From positions 15,933,064 to 15,997,063 of the forward strand of contig CM063259.1 of assembly GCA_032158295.1 (NCBI GenBank): a stretch of DNA of 64,000 nt. Reading direction: 5' to 3'. A program made the translations under genes and the position numbers. Position 1 is the stretch's first letter, and each line of letters opens with the position of its first letter. Source of the stretch: Pycnopodia helianthoides (Eukaryota > Echinodermata > Asteroidea > Forcipulatida > Asteriidae). The notes beneath the pieces were generated by a model. That model ran no database searches. It worked only from the letters and a program-made list of their open reading frames with translations, and was not told the origin of the DNA. Shown here piece after piece: positions 24,680 to 37,000 of this stretch.

Positions 24680-25112
24680 CTATAAGTCCAGGAAGAAATA
24701 CTGTTTGTAAATTTCTCGTTTAGTAAACAAAGGGGTTATGTTCAAAAGATTCAAAAAACTGTCGCAATATTCCCTGCAGCAGCAGGCACACCCACTGCCT
24801 CTAAGTCAAGTTAAGGTGCAACGAAACTTCGCTACTTACCATGTAGTGTGAATTTCACTTTGGAACTGATTCCCTTTATACATTCTAGATCAGCAATTCA
24901 ATTCAGTTCAATTCACTTTATTTCCACTTCAAACCACATTATCATTTTATCAACGTATGGTTACATGTGAGGTAGTACAAATTGAATTATTACCACTTGG
25001 AGAAAAAATGGCGAACGTATAAAGCAACAAAAAGAACTGTTGGTGCTCATGGTAAGCAATGCTATTCTTTTCAACAAAACCTTGCCTCTTCAAAGTTACA
25101 GAGCAAACGTAC

Positions 25113-25212
25113 CAGCGCTGACGACCAAAGCAGCAACAGTTAATATGATGATGCCCGCGCATAATCCAACCATTGCGAGCAAACTCTCCCACGTGTTTAG
25201 ACGACCAGTCGC
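25113..25212 (-). CDS. Transporter copy B, exon 2 (TM1)
   Basis: 100 bases, acceptor CTTCAG/GCGACT, donor GCTG/GTACGT, phase 0 in and 1 out. Encodes ATGRLNTWESLLAMVG and a helix with LCAGIIILTVAALVVS. Like copy A it lacks the family's usual TM1 G-x-G-x-L-x-L-P motif. Confidence 0.85.
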
Positions 25213-25443
25213 CTGAAGAAACAAAGATACAAAAATAATAAACAAGAATAATGGCAAATATGGAGTGTAATGTTGCCTGAGACTTTACCTAGAATCTCTT
25301 CAAGAATTTTTTCAAGAATCTCTTCAAGAATCTCTTCTAGAATCTCAGGCGCTGCGAGAAACCGTTATTTCTAGTTATTATTATTACTATTTCATTTTAT
25401 CACAGCATGCAAAAGAAATATCACATTTTTCTTTGTTTCGGTG

Positions 25444-25990
25444 TAACTCCTCGAGTCGGGCTACGTCCCATGGCCTTAGATCTTAAGGGTCTTTCTCGGG
25501 ATCCTCGATGTTCCCAAAAGCGCCGCCTTCTGTAACCGATCTACCCTCACAGTTGTCCCTACATCATCCAGATGTTTCCCCAGTGCTTTGGGAATGGTGC
25601 CAAGTGCTCCAACCACCACAGGGACTATACCTTACTTTCACCTGCCAAATCTGAAGGAGTTCCCTGGCAAGGTATTGGTACTTCTTGATCTTTTCGGTCT
25701 CCTTCGAAGTTTATATCACCCGGCCCAGCTATGTCAATGAGATGACACATCTTGTTTGTCTTATAATTATATCTAAGACTACAACATCCAGACACCTATG
25801 TTCTATAACATGACCAGTCTGAATGTTGCAGGAAAAGTATAACATGAAAAGTCCCAGAGGATCGTGACCTGATCGGTCTCTACAACTTTCTCCAGAACAT
25901 GCTCGTACCATTTTGCATGCACTTGGACACCATACTTCTTACACATATCCAAATGAATCACCATATCCAAGTGAATCACCTTAGACAACT
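25444..25990 (-). pseudogene. Decayed LINE (non-LTR retrotransposon) pol C-terminus
   Basis: Read on the minus strand in shifting frames it gives CKKYGVQVHAKWYEH...KVVETDQVTILWDF, QTGHVIEHRCLDVVVLD, HLIDIAGPGDINFEGDRKD, KKYQYLARELLQIWQVKV and VVVGALGTIPKALGKHLDD...LQKAALLGTSRI. These are the successive blocks of the region downstream of reverse transcriptase in many invertebrate LINEs (WYEH...ILWDF...D-x-AVPGD...VPVVVGALG). At least three frameshifts and an 18-base tandem duplication (encoding VIHLDM twice) show that it is dead. It sits in intron 1 of transporter copy B. Confidence 0.75.
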
Positions 25991-26067
25991 TGTAAAGGTA
26001 AGATTGTGAGTGGAATTCAAATAAGTTAATGCAAGCGAATCATTGCAATGGTTGATATTTTAAAGCA

Positions 26068-26190
26068 AATGTACAACATTGGTAACTGTCAAAGACCAGT
26101 ATCCACACTTGTGACCCATTATATACATGAAAAACCAAACCTGTGGAAGTTTAAGCTAAATCGGTCTTCGAAATCATGAGAAAACATGGT
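26068..26190. mobile_element. Fragment of the TTAA MITE family
   Basis: ACATTGGTAACTGTCAAAGA, TATACATGAAAAACCAAACC and GGAAGTTTAAGCTAAATCGG match the 14.6-kb fragment. In intron 1 of transporter copy B. Confidence 0.5.
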
Positions 26191-26203
26191 AGTTTATCTG
26201 GTA

Positions 26204-26278
26204 ACCTTATTCTGGTAAGCATAACCTATCATGCTTAGCCACTTTTTGTGCTTAAGCAGCTCTATGAAATTGGGCCCA
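26204..26278. mobile_element. Half copy of GGGCCCAATTT-type MITE
   Basis: GTAACCTTATTCTGGTAAGC through CTTAAGCAGCTCTATGAAAT to TTGGGCCC: the right half of the element seen complete at 42,319-42,544. In intron 1 of transporter copy B. Confidence 0.55.
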
Positions 26279-26405
26279 GATTTGCAGTTCTTTTAATGTC
26301 ATGTTTGATCACACGAAACAAGAACACTGTCTGCGACTATTTCATGAGCTCGCCTAATCCTGTATAAGGATTGGAAGCAACAATGACTGTGATATTTGAA
26401 AGTAC

Positions 26406-26531
26406 CTGTTCTGTCGACTCACTACCCTCTCGTAGGTCACGCTCTTCGGCGGTTTTCTCCTCATCCAAACGGCCTCTGTCGGATGGGTAACGAGAACGGC
26501 TGAGTCCCAATGGAATATTTTCCTCTGCCAT
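26406..26531 (-). CDS. Transporter copy B, exon 1 (N-terminal tail)
   Basis: Starts at ATG (26531), MAEENIPLGLSRSRY, 42 residues, acidic and charged; donor GAACAG/GTACTT, phase 0. The pattern MAE-x-x-IPL is shared with copy A exon 1. Intron 1 here is 1.2 kb and holds a decayed LINE fragment. Confidence 0.82.
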
Positions 26532-27289
26532 TTTGGCAGTTTCCCCTTGGTGGGTTTATAAGCGACTGTATGATACCGTATGATATCGTATGATACGCTC
26601 GGCTGAATCCAAAAACAAAGGTTGTTTATGTGACGGCATCTTGTTCTCAGCACGGTCCTGTTTTCTATTCCTACCTCCATGGTTTGACCATAGAGTAAGG
26701 ACTGGTTTGACCGAGCACAATGAATCCTTCATGCTTCGCTAGACTAGATTGAAAGTTTCACGAGCATTGTGTCGAGCGTGGTTTGCCGTAGCCTTTTGTC
26801 AAGGCATTCGTGTCTTGAAGCTGCGATCCCAAGCGACTGAAATGGGAGACCACACACGCGAGTGGCGCAGCCACGAGGGCCTTTTCCAACTTGTTTGCGG
26901 TTTCTTATGTGTTTCTTTATAATCTCGACTTTTGCTACCCGAAATGGTAGCAAAAATTCAAACCAATCAGAAGTGCATAACGCACGTTTCATACTTTGTG
27001 AATTCATTACAAAAACCGCAAACAAGTTCGAAAAAGCCCGCGTGGCTTCGCCATACATATGGTAGCAAAACTATAAATACAGTAGTATAAAATAACATTA
27101 AAAAACCAGCACCAGAGGGGTAATCAAAATGTTTGAAGAGCACGAAGTTGAAACCAGTTTCGTGGCTCCAGTGAGTTAAATCGTATAAATAAATTAACAG
27201 TATCCACTCCCCACCCATCACTCCCGATAGAGTCCAATTGCAATTTAGCCTATACATGTCGCGCATCACCTTGTTAAGCCCAGCTTATT

Positions 27290-27405
27290 CTGTTCTAGTC
27301 CATGCCTTCACGCACCACTGAGCTAAGCCTACCTGCACCACTGAGCTAAGCCTACCTGCACCACTGAGTTAAGCCTTCACGCACCACTGAGCCTACCTGC
27401 AATCT
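27290..27405. repeat. Short tandem repeat, about 25-bp unit
   Basis: CACCACTGAGCTAAGCCTAC CTG repeated about four times with small changes, just downstream of transporter copy A. Confidence 0.7.
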
Positions 27406-27689
27406 TAACCTCTTCAATTCGATTGACTTTATTGTCCTCAACGGGGAAATTCATTACGACCTTAACAACAAATTGTTAAATACATAACAATTATACAATA
27501 CATTCAAATTTACAAAAAAAAACATAAAAAAGGTTACTACTAAAGCCAAAAAAAGGGGGAAAACAGTCCAGCATTCCCCTGAAGACAATCAGAGCATAGT
27601 TTGATTATTACGTTGAGTTTTCAAACCACTAGCTCTTCTCAGAACCACAACAGCTCATGACGAATACAAATCGGTTTTTTAAAACCACT

Positions 27690-27838
27690 TTCCAGGTCAA
27701 CCTGACCCAGAAACAGGCTTGACCCCATAGAGTTCCAGGTCAACCTGACCCAGAAACAGGCTTGACCCCATAGAGTTCCAGGTCAACCTGACCCAGAAAC
27801 AGGCTTGACCCCATAGAGTTCCGGGTCAATTCTGACCC
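27690..27838. repeat. 43-bp tandem repeat with AGGTCA inverted pairs
   Basis: Three near-identical units start CCAGGTCAACCTGACCCAGA (27692, 27735, 27778) and a fourth partial unit is GGGTCAATTCTGACCC. Lies just 3' of transporter copy A's stop codon. Confidence 0.85.
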
Positions 27839-27894
27839 TCGAGTTAGAGTGCGGTTCTACTAAAAATTATTTGTCACCTCCCGAGATCTGTATT

Positions 27895-28054
27895 TTAGGC
27901 ATGTGCCAATGTTGAATTAACATAACATGGAACAGTAAAGGATGTTTTCCCCGTGAAAACTGAAGAGCCTGTGACGGACACAATCCAGACCATCAAAATT
28001 GGTGTGCAGAGGCAGATGACCCAGCAGACGGCTGTTTCCAACACCCATATTCTC
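27895..28054 (-). CDS. Transporter copy A, exon 8 (TM11 and C-terminus)
   Basis: 160 bases, acceptor TCTCCAG/GAGAAT, stop TAA at 27895-27897. Encodes RIWVLETAVCWVICLCTPIL (TM11), then a tail with SGKT/TGKTSFTVPCYVNST-like residues shared with copy B. A TTTATT on the plus strand near 27,428 could be the complement of an AATAAA polyadenylation signal. Confidence 0.88.
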
Positions 28055-31000
28055 CTGGAGATTCGAAAAGATGGAAAAGTCAATTCAGAGTAGATAACAA
28101 AACCCAACACTGCAGCTGACAATCAACTTGTAAGCGGGTAATAAACTGAAGACGATGTAAACTGTCTGCCCTTTGAACTTGATAAAAACATCTAACGAAA
28201 TATACAGCAATTATTGTTACCATCGCTGTTGTTGTTGTTGTCGTTGTTGTTGTTATAGTGTTGCTGTTGTTGACAACAATAACGTCAACGATGACAAAGA
28301 CGACGACAACACGACGTCAAGAACAACACCAAATAATGTTTTTTTATATTTTGTCAGATGTCTTTTTATACAAGTTCAAAAGTACTGGCTTATTTCGAAT
28401 TCGGTAATAGTGGAAAAGCAATGGTGAATTTGGGTGAGTCATCAACGAGGTATTTTTCTCAAAATTTGACATCACCGTATTTCTGACGGAAATCATTATG
28501 GGTAAAGAAGACGGTCTTGGGAGGAACTTTTATAAAGAACTTTCAAATTGACACTTCAGCCTTTGTTCCCAAGTGAATGATGTATGTTTGTCCTGAACTT
28601 ACTTTGACTTTGAGAATTCATCGGGGGTTTGGATGCTACGAAGACGGAGGTAGCATAGACAGGGGGCAATGAACATCAACACCGGGGAGCAAACGCCGCC
28701 AATTAAGGTTGACAAGACCCCGAAATGAGGTATCGTTTCACCCACAAATAATTCTAGAAGAACTATAGTCGAGCGCGTCAGAACTCTCTTCCAGCCGAAC
28801 GCTGAAATCAAAGACGGACAAGTAAAACAATTACTTCCAAAATTGTTTTCAACAAACATGTCTTATACTCAAACAACCTATAAAACAAGTTATCCGAATC
28901 AGTGGTAGTTAGTGAAAATGACAAGATGCGACCCATGTTTACTGTCAGGAACTTGGTACCACTCATATCCGGCTATCTGTGTAGGCACTACAGTCAATAA
29001 TATTCATGTATCTTAACATTTTCTCCCATTTAAATCAATGTAACCAAAAGTGAGATCGGAAGAAAAAAATAGTCTGTTCTTTTTTCAGTGCAATGAAAGC
29101 TAGCATTCATTACTTGTGTGGATACAGGGAACATGACTAAGAGAGTGGCAGCATGGTAACGGTCTATAGACATTTCCATTGCAACGTCACAGCCCAAGAT
29201 TTTGCCAGCCAAGGTTGGAAAACTATGGGAGGCCAGAAATGCAAAGCAAAAATAGATAGCCACAGTTTGTAACAATGCTACACAAATATTCATAAAATAA
29301 TAGTGTTGAATTCGTTAGAAACAAAGCAACCAATTATAAGATGCAAATTTTGGTGTATTGAAAGTTTGCAGAAATGTTGAATTTGGTCACAACATCTGTA
29401 CCCGCGATTGAATGTTTTGCTAATATTCGGCCCTCCATGCCAACCAGCGCGGTTTGTTGAGCAACAAAAGAAAGGTCTAGAGCGCAGGTGCTGCAATTCC
29501 ACCTACAGATTGTCGCTTTACCTTCTGGTAGATCGAGCAGCTCTTCCACATACTGAAACAAAGGATTGTTGCCGGTCACAGTCACCGTGAACTGGTGGAC
29601 GAACAAAAACAATATGGGTACGGTGGTAAGGAGACTTTGGGGAAGGAGGTTGATGATACTGGTGTCTGACGCAATACCCATGAGGAGATCGTACGGCATG
29701 AAGATGTACGAAGCAACAATCATCAAGAACATCGAAGAAATTAGATCTGAGAAGAGAAATGTTTAACCATGTATAAGTATGCTAATTTCTTATTAGGCCA
29801 AATGAAAAAAAAAATACGTTTAGCGTCCCCGCCCGATTCTTTTTTAGAGGCCGCCTCCTTGTTTTTCTTTTTTTTTCGTTTTTCTTTTAAGGAAGCATTT
29901 TTACGATCTCTGATGAAATGTTTTTTTTTTAAATAAATACGATCGTATTTTAGACTTCAGCACACACACAAAAACAGAAAAAGCTGTTAGCCATCTTGAA
30001 AATTAGCCCGGCCGGTTGTCTTAAAAAATGTGTCAGGCGGCCATTTAAAAAACAAAACAAACAAACAAACAAACAAAACTCCTCCTTCCTTTTTTCAAAA
30101 AGACAGGACGCTAAACATATTTTTTTTTTCATTGATCTTTTTGCCTTACTCCACCCATGAATGCTTAAAGAAACTTGGTTCATCATCCAGAACCACATGC
30201 TAAGAGATGGATGCGATGTTCACCCCATGCCACAGCTCCGGCAGAAGCTTCTGTGTTTAACTATCAACCTGACCTAAGGGGGCGTGGCCTTTACCAGCTT
30301 AGGTTTGATACAATCATCAACCATCCTTATCCAAGGCCCAATTTCATAGAGCTGCTTAAGCACAAAAAGAAGCTAAGCACAACAACATTATGCTTACCAG
30401 AATAAGGTTACCCGCCAAACTACCATGTCGCAAGTACAATTTGTGACTGGTATCCTGCTATGTTCTGCCTAGCAGAAAATTAATAAGCAATATTTTCTGT
30501 TTGTGCATCTCTAGATTTGGCCCAGGGCGTTACAGCCACCAATACTATGTAAATGATTTCCAAATTATATAATACGCAGGACAGGGTTAAGTGCTGTAGG
30601 GTTGACTTTTCAGGACGGTAGGTGGCAGCAGAAATACCAGGTTAAAAATCATCGTTCTTGATTTGTATGCGCATTCTCGGAAGTGCGCAATAAACGTTGG
30701 GGGAAACACCTAATGCTAAGAGTCTGTTACAATATAATGCAATAGACTGGTTAACGAAATAAGATGAACTTTGTTCTCACATCCAAACGCTCCTAGCGTT
30801 ACTTGTGTGCTTTTGTGAGGCTCAAGCATATCCTGGAAAAGAGTCGGGTAACAGACATGACCATCCAGGGCGAAGAGGGTAATTCCACAAATTTGGATAA
30901 GACGAAAGGGAAAGCTCAATTGTGGCACGACAGAGGGCGCACTTGTAGCATCAGTGACGTTTCCGGTTGACGGTTCCCACTGCTCATAGTCAGCAATTAC

Positions 31001-34000
31001 GATCCCAATTAATAGCAGAATTAACGCAATGACGGTTGAACATATACTGAGAACTCCCAGTTGCCTTGGAGATAACAAAACAAAATTAACAAAAAAAGAA
31101 AATTAGTTTTGCACGCCATTGATGTTGTGGGTTTCAAGTCCAACGTCTAACTAGGGGTACACAGTATTGTCATTATTACTAGTATTTTGGTTGGCGTGGG
31201 TGGCTAGTGCGTAAAGCACTCGCCTATCACCAAAGTGACCCTGGTTCGATACCCGGCTAGGGCCATTATGTGAGTAGAGTTGTGCGTTGGTTCTCTCCTA
31301 TATGCCACGAGGATTGTTCTCCGGACCTTCCGGTTTTCCTCCCTCCGGAAAAATCAAACACTTTCGATCTCTGGCTGTGCTCTGTGTTCGTTGGGTCGAT
31401 GTGGCTGGCTGCCAAAGGCGCCCTCTATGCCCGCTTCTCGAACACGTTGTTGCTGTGTATGTTGCACTACAGCTTCTGATCAGCTGCTAGTAATAATGAT
31501 TAGCCTCTCAAATTATTATTAGTATTACTATTTCGAGATCATAACATGAAAAGAACGACCACAAACTGCTCCTGGAGTTGGGCTATGTCCCGTACATGAG
31601 TATTTAGATATTGACAGTCGTTCGCAGGACCCTCGCTATTCCAAAGAGCGCCGACTTCCTTGGTGTGTCGTGACTGAGTGGTCAAGCGCACCGAACTCAA
31701 GCTCTGGTGTTTCTGATCAGGTAGGGACTCAAAACCAATCCACAAGCAAGACACATGTCCGGGATTTGAACCGGTGTCCAAAAATAATGTATTTTATTCA
31801 TTAAGCACTCAAAAAAGAAGGACAAAAAGAGGGACCTACCATATGTCTTTTGGCGTTCCAAGCCACATAAACGGAAGCAGAAAGAACACGAAGATAACGG
31901 GTAGATAACAGAAAAGCCCACTAAACGCTTCTTTGTTGAGTAGAAATATCATTTCTGCACATACAACAAGACTTCCCACGCCACCGAAGAAACTTGCAAC
32001 TGCAACCATAACATTAATCATGGATCTGTTGAAGGAAGACAATTGAAAGAGGGGCAGATTTGAGTAGGCTGCAATTATTTCTGATTGACTGGATGAATGA
32101 GGCGATCACACCCTTGCCACATATCGGGTGTTGTATGACCTATCCTCTCTTACATTCCATAAAATTTAATTTGAACTACAATGATTTCGGATTGACTTCT
32201 GACCCGGATGTGATTTGAGTATCCACTGACCTTCCAACGTCACCAAATGCTTCGTAACCGATAGCACCGTACGGGTGTCTTTCGTGTTGCCATCGGTGCC
32301 GTACCATGTTCCAGCAACGTCCCTCCAAGATGGCGGTGTAGACTGTGGCAGGGAGGATCACACATAGCACGAGGATACCACCAATTCCTATAAGTCCGTG
32401 AACACATATAGTGAAGGCTGCAATCAGAAGCCTTCAATCAACTTATTTAACATATTTTTGAATATTTGTGTAACATTGCTACAAACTGTGGCTATCTGGT
32501 TTTTCTTTGCACTTATGGCTTTCCATAGTTGTCCAACCTCGGTTGGCAAAAAGAAGAAGCCTTCAATAAACTTATGTACTGTAGACCTTTCTATTGCAAC
32601 GTCACAGCCAGGGTTTTTGCCAACCGAGGTTGGAAAACTATGGAAAGCCATAAGTGCAACGAAAAAACCAGATGGCCACAATTTGTAGCAATGTTACACA
32701 AATATTCAAAAATATGTTAAATTTGTTGGAAACAAATCAGCCAATCATAAGAGATATTTCAGCTCATGAATCTTCACAGAAAATGTTGAATTCGGTCACA
32801 ATTGTTTCTAACACGATGGATTGTTTTGCTAACATTCGGCCGTCCATGCCAACCGGCGCACTTTGTTTATCAACAATGGAAAGGTTTATACCCCCACACC
32901 TATCTCTAAATCTCGACACGGTACAACAAAATCCCGGCTTCAGGTGATCGTCTCTGATTTACCTCAATATGTCATTACATCAGCTAATTACAAAACATGA
33001 ACAAGGTTTTTTTTTACAGGAGGATTAAAGAGGTTAATTACACATTATAACTTTTTTCCTGTAATGTTTTGTTGAGCATTTTTATGATTTTGGTGAACCC
33101 GTTTCAGTAGAGAGCAGTCGTACCTGTGCTGATGACTAACGCATCGGTAGTTAATAAGACAACACTTGAGCAGACTCCAGCCATCAGAAACATACATTCC
33201 CACGTGCTCAGACCAGCAGTCTCCTAAACAAATAAATATCAATGATAATTCAGAAATATAAAATTCCGAATACTGAACAGTCTTGCAGCTGAATACGTAA
33301 TGAAGTGAACCAAGCCCCGTTGTGTGGTGGGTGGTGGGTAGGGGTATGTGGGGTGGGGTGGGGGTGGTTGTGGGGGTGGCTGTAGGGGTGGTTGTGGGGT
33401 GGTTGTGGGGGATCCGTCTACATACCGTCCAATCAGTTACCATTTTAATATTGTATAAAGAAAAAGGAAAAACGATCCCCTTTACCCTTTTTCCGTTTTT
33501 AAATTTTCAAAAGGAAAAAAGGAAAAAGCAAACCAACTACCCTTTACCGTTTTTGAATCTTTAATTAGAAAACAGACAAAACTAGAGCTTAAGTGTTTGT
33601 ACAAACAAACACTGAGGTTTTCGGCTATTATAATGTGGTTAGTTCTGTGTAAACGCCTGAGCTATTGCATTTAGTTGAATTTGGTGCTATTGCTGTTTTG
33701 TGGGGTGCCTAACAAGCTACACACTTTAGCAAAAGTCTAAAAAAAAAACTTAAAAAAAAACACACGGTTAAAAGCCTGACGTTTGATTGTTAGCGAGGTT
33801 TGCATGGACGGCTGTTTTAGAGACTAACAAAGCTATTGCCAAAATCAGGTTGCGTGAACCTTGAACAGAGACTAGAGTACAAAGCATGTTTGGACTTTGG
33901 ACTTTGCGGTCAAAATAGCGAAAAGCCGCTCACAATGCAACTGGTATAGATCACGAAATGTGTGTGTTTACGGGCAGCTATTTTCCCGTGGTTTAACAGG

Positions 34001-37000
34001 GGGTCAATGCATACCCGATTTCAACCGGAAGTGAAGGTCAAATAGGTAACATCTCTGTGGCAAAGTTTGAGACCGCTTATAGATCGGAAGTTAAGGTTAA
34101 ATGGGGTCAAGTTTTGTGTAAGGTTTGTTGAACTATTAACGACCTGTCCGATGATGTGTCGATTGTAAAAATCCAACATGCGGTTTGCGAGTTATGATTT
34201 TTTTTACAAATATTAAACTTTAATTTATTGTAATTCAAAACCTGATGACGTCATCATGACATCATCAAGTTTGTGTTGTCTTGATATTTAGGTTCAAATG
34301 TCTGATGAGTTTCAATGTTCAATTCAATTTCAATCTTGAGTTATGCCGTAAATAAGCCCGAAAGTGATTTTTTTCAAGAAAAAAACCCAAAGGCAAACTT
34401 CGACCCAGGGTAACAACCCGATTTTGGTGTTAACTTTTCAAAGATTACCCATGTCTAGATTTATCATATGCCCAAATATGAATACTGTGGCTATAATATT
34501 CAGAGACATACAGGCATTAGCATGACGTCACTTTTTGAACCTAAATTTGCTTGTAATTTGACACCCGATGACGTCATCATTACGCCCCATCTTCTGTATC
34601 ATCTGCTAGTTGCAATCTACCTACATGTAAAGTTTCAAGTTGATATAGGCCCCGCAACTATGCGGGGTTTTTTTTGTGGACAAAGCCCACCGAGAAGAAG
34701 AAAAACTAAAAGGTAAAAAAAAAAAAACGAACAAAAACAATGAGTTGTTCGCGCTGCTGCACAACACCTCAAAAACCGAACAAAAACAATGAGTTGTTCG
34801 CGCTGCTGCACGAACACCTCAATCAAAGCTAAAGTATCCGCTGTAAGAAAACCAGTAAAAATACCCATGAAAGAAAGCGGGATTTAACAAAAGCGTTGAA
34901 CATTGAACGCCGTTTTCTCCGATTGTTACTTTTCACTGGGATCTACGTGTGTGTGGCGTCGGTGACGATTTGATTGTTACCGCAACATTGACAAAATGTG
35001 TCTCGAAAGTAAGCATTCATGACTTGTCGCATGACTGCTTGCAATGGTTAATTGTCTCATACAATGTATACACGACATGAAACTTAGGAGTCTAGACACT
35101 ATTGTGTACATCTGATATTTTAAAAGTTATAGGTCATTTCTTTGTCGCATGACTGCTTGCAATGGTTAATTGTCTCATACAATGTATACACGACATGAAA
35201 CTTAGGAGTCTAGACACTATTGTGTACATCTGATATTTAAAAGTTATAGGTCATTTCTTTGTCGCATGACTGCTTGCAATGGTTAATTGTCTCATACAAT
35301 GTATACACGACATGAAACTTAGGAGTCTAGACACTATTGTGTACATCTGATATTTTAAAAGTTATAGGTCATTTCTTTGTCGCATGACTGCTTGCAATGG
35401 TTAATTGTCTCATACAATGTATACACGACATGAAACTTAGGAGTCTAGACACTATTGTGTACATCTGATATTTTAAAAGTTATAGGTCATTTCTTTGTCG
35501 CATGACTGCTTGCAATGGTTAATTGTCTCATACAATGTATACACGACATGAAACTTAGGAGTCTAGACACTATTGTGTACATCTGATATTTTAAAAGTTA
35601 TAGGTCATTTCTTTGTCGCATGACTGCTTGCAATGGTTAATTGTCTCATACAATGTATACACGACATGAAACTTAGGAGTCTAGACACTATTGTGTACAT
35701 CTGATATTTTAAAAGTTATAGGTCATTTCTTTGTCGCATGACTGCTTGCAATGGTTAATTGTCTCATACAATGTATACACGACATGAAACTTAGGAGTCT
35801 AGACACTATTGTGTACATCTGATATTTTAAAAGTTATAGGTCATTTCTTTGTCGCATGACTGCTTGCAATGGTTAATTGTCTCATACAATGTATACACGA
35901 CATGAAACTTAGGAGTCTAGACACTATTGTGTACATCTGATATTTTAAAAGTTATAGGTCATTTCTTTGTCGCATGACTGCTTGCAATGGTTAATTGTCT
36001 CATACAATGTATACACGACATGAAACTAAGGAGTCTAGACACTATTGTGTACATCTGATATTTTAAAAGTTATAGGTCATTTCTTTGTCGCATGACTGCT
36101 TGCAATGGTTAATTGTCTCATACAATGTATACACGACATGAAACTTAGGAGTCTAGACACTATTGTGTACATCTGATATTTTAAAAGTTATAGGTCATTT
36201 CTTTGTCGCATGACTGCTTGCAATGGTTAATTGTCTCATACAATGTATACACGACATGAAACTTAGGAGTCTAGACACTATTGTGTACATCTGATATTTT
36301 AAAAGTTATAGGTCATTTCTTTGTCGCATGACTGCTTGCAATGGTTAATTGTCTCATACAATGTATACACGACATGAAACTTAGGAATCTAGACACTATT
36401 GTGTACATCCATTGCATTTATTTGCACATTTGATATTTTAAAAGTTATAGGTCATTTTTTGTGTCGCATGACTGCTTGCAATGGTTTATTGACTGATACA
36501 ATTTAAACGCTACATAAATCTTTGGAGTCAAGGCACTATTTTGTACATTTACCAGTACACACATTTGTACATTTGATAGTTTCACAGTACACTGACATTT
36601 ATTGTATGATACATTATGACATGAATATAATTAGCAAATCCTGAGACCACCATATCTCGAAAAGAATAAGTCCGATCAACTGTTTTCGATTGTGTACTTT
36701 TGGGATACTGTAGATGTATTTGTTAGGCTAAAACATTGTGCGACGTCATCATGACGTCACCAGTACCCAGCGTTAAGTCAATACATTTCGCTCGCCACAA
36801 TTCATGTCCTATGGCCTGTGTGGTAATAAAACACCTCCATAAGACTGTGTGGCACGGTATGCTACTTTATGTGTTCTCTTATGTTATGATGTAAGGAATT
36901 ATGAAGTCACCACCTGTTAGAGCACGCTCTATCAATCGTCTATTTTTCAAGAGCGTCAAACAAAATAAAACAACAAAAACCGAACAAAAACAATGAGTTG

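Larger units (their letters stand above)
19071..26531 (-). pseudogene. AAAP-family amino-acid transporter, copy B (8 exons, one frame break)
   Basis: Complement of 26406-26531, 25113-25212, 24523-24679, 23329-23514, 22130-22410, 20753-20976, 20179-20377 and 19071-19230. Every exon has GT-AG borders and the same phases as copy A, and seven of eight have lengths expected for a working gene (about 477 residues). Exon 6 is 224 bases against 225 in copy A; with the visible splice sites the frame shifts at the start of TM7 and meets TAA within about seven codons. All other motifs are intact: LEGRCWNMVRHRW, WLGTPKDIW, LGGHSIYPTIQQDMLEP. The rest of the sequence is undecayed, so a sequencing or assembly error, a polymorphism or a very young pseudogene are all possible. 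Called pseudogene only because of this base; it may be a functional gene. Confidence 0.6.

Noticed and set aside
29030..29293. Recurring frame with FCFAF-x-A-x-HSFPTL at 29.0, 32.4 and 52.7 kb, at first sight a small protein family
   Set aside because: It follows copies of a non-coding inverted-repeat element; the reading frames end at different points and no start codon is shared.
31191..31262. Possible tRNA gene
   Set aside because: A- and B-boxes are present, but the sequence does not fold into a proper cloverleaf and is continuous with a SINE body.
31270..31522. Three overlapping frames of about 70-80 codons
   Set aside because: They lie in the body of the tRNA-headed SINE.
34645..34674. 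Hairpin CCCCGCA...TGCGGGG followed by eight T, like a bacterial terminator
   Set aside because: The context is a eukaryotic intron; a chance GC hairpin next to poly-T, or part of an unidentified repeat.
35026..36462. CRISPR-like repeat array
   Set aside because: The 118-bp units are contiguous with no unique spacers, and the DNA is eukaryotic.
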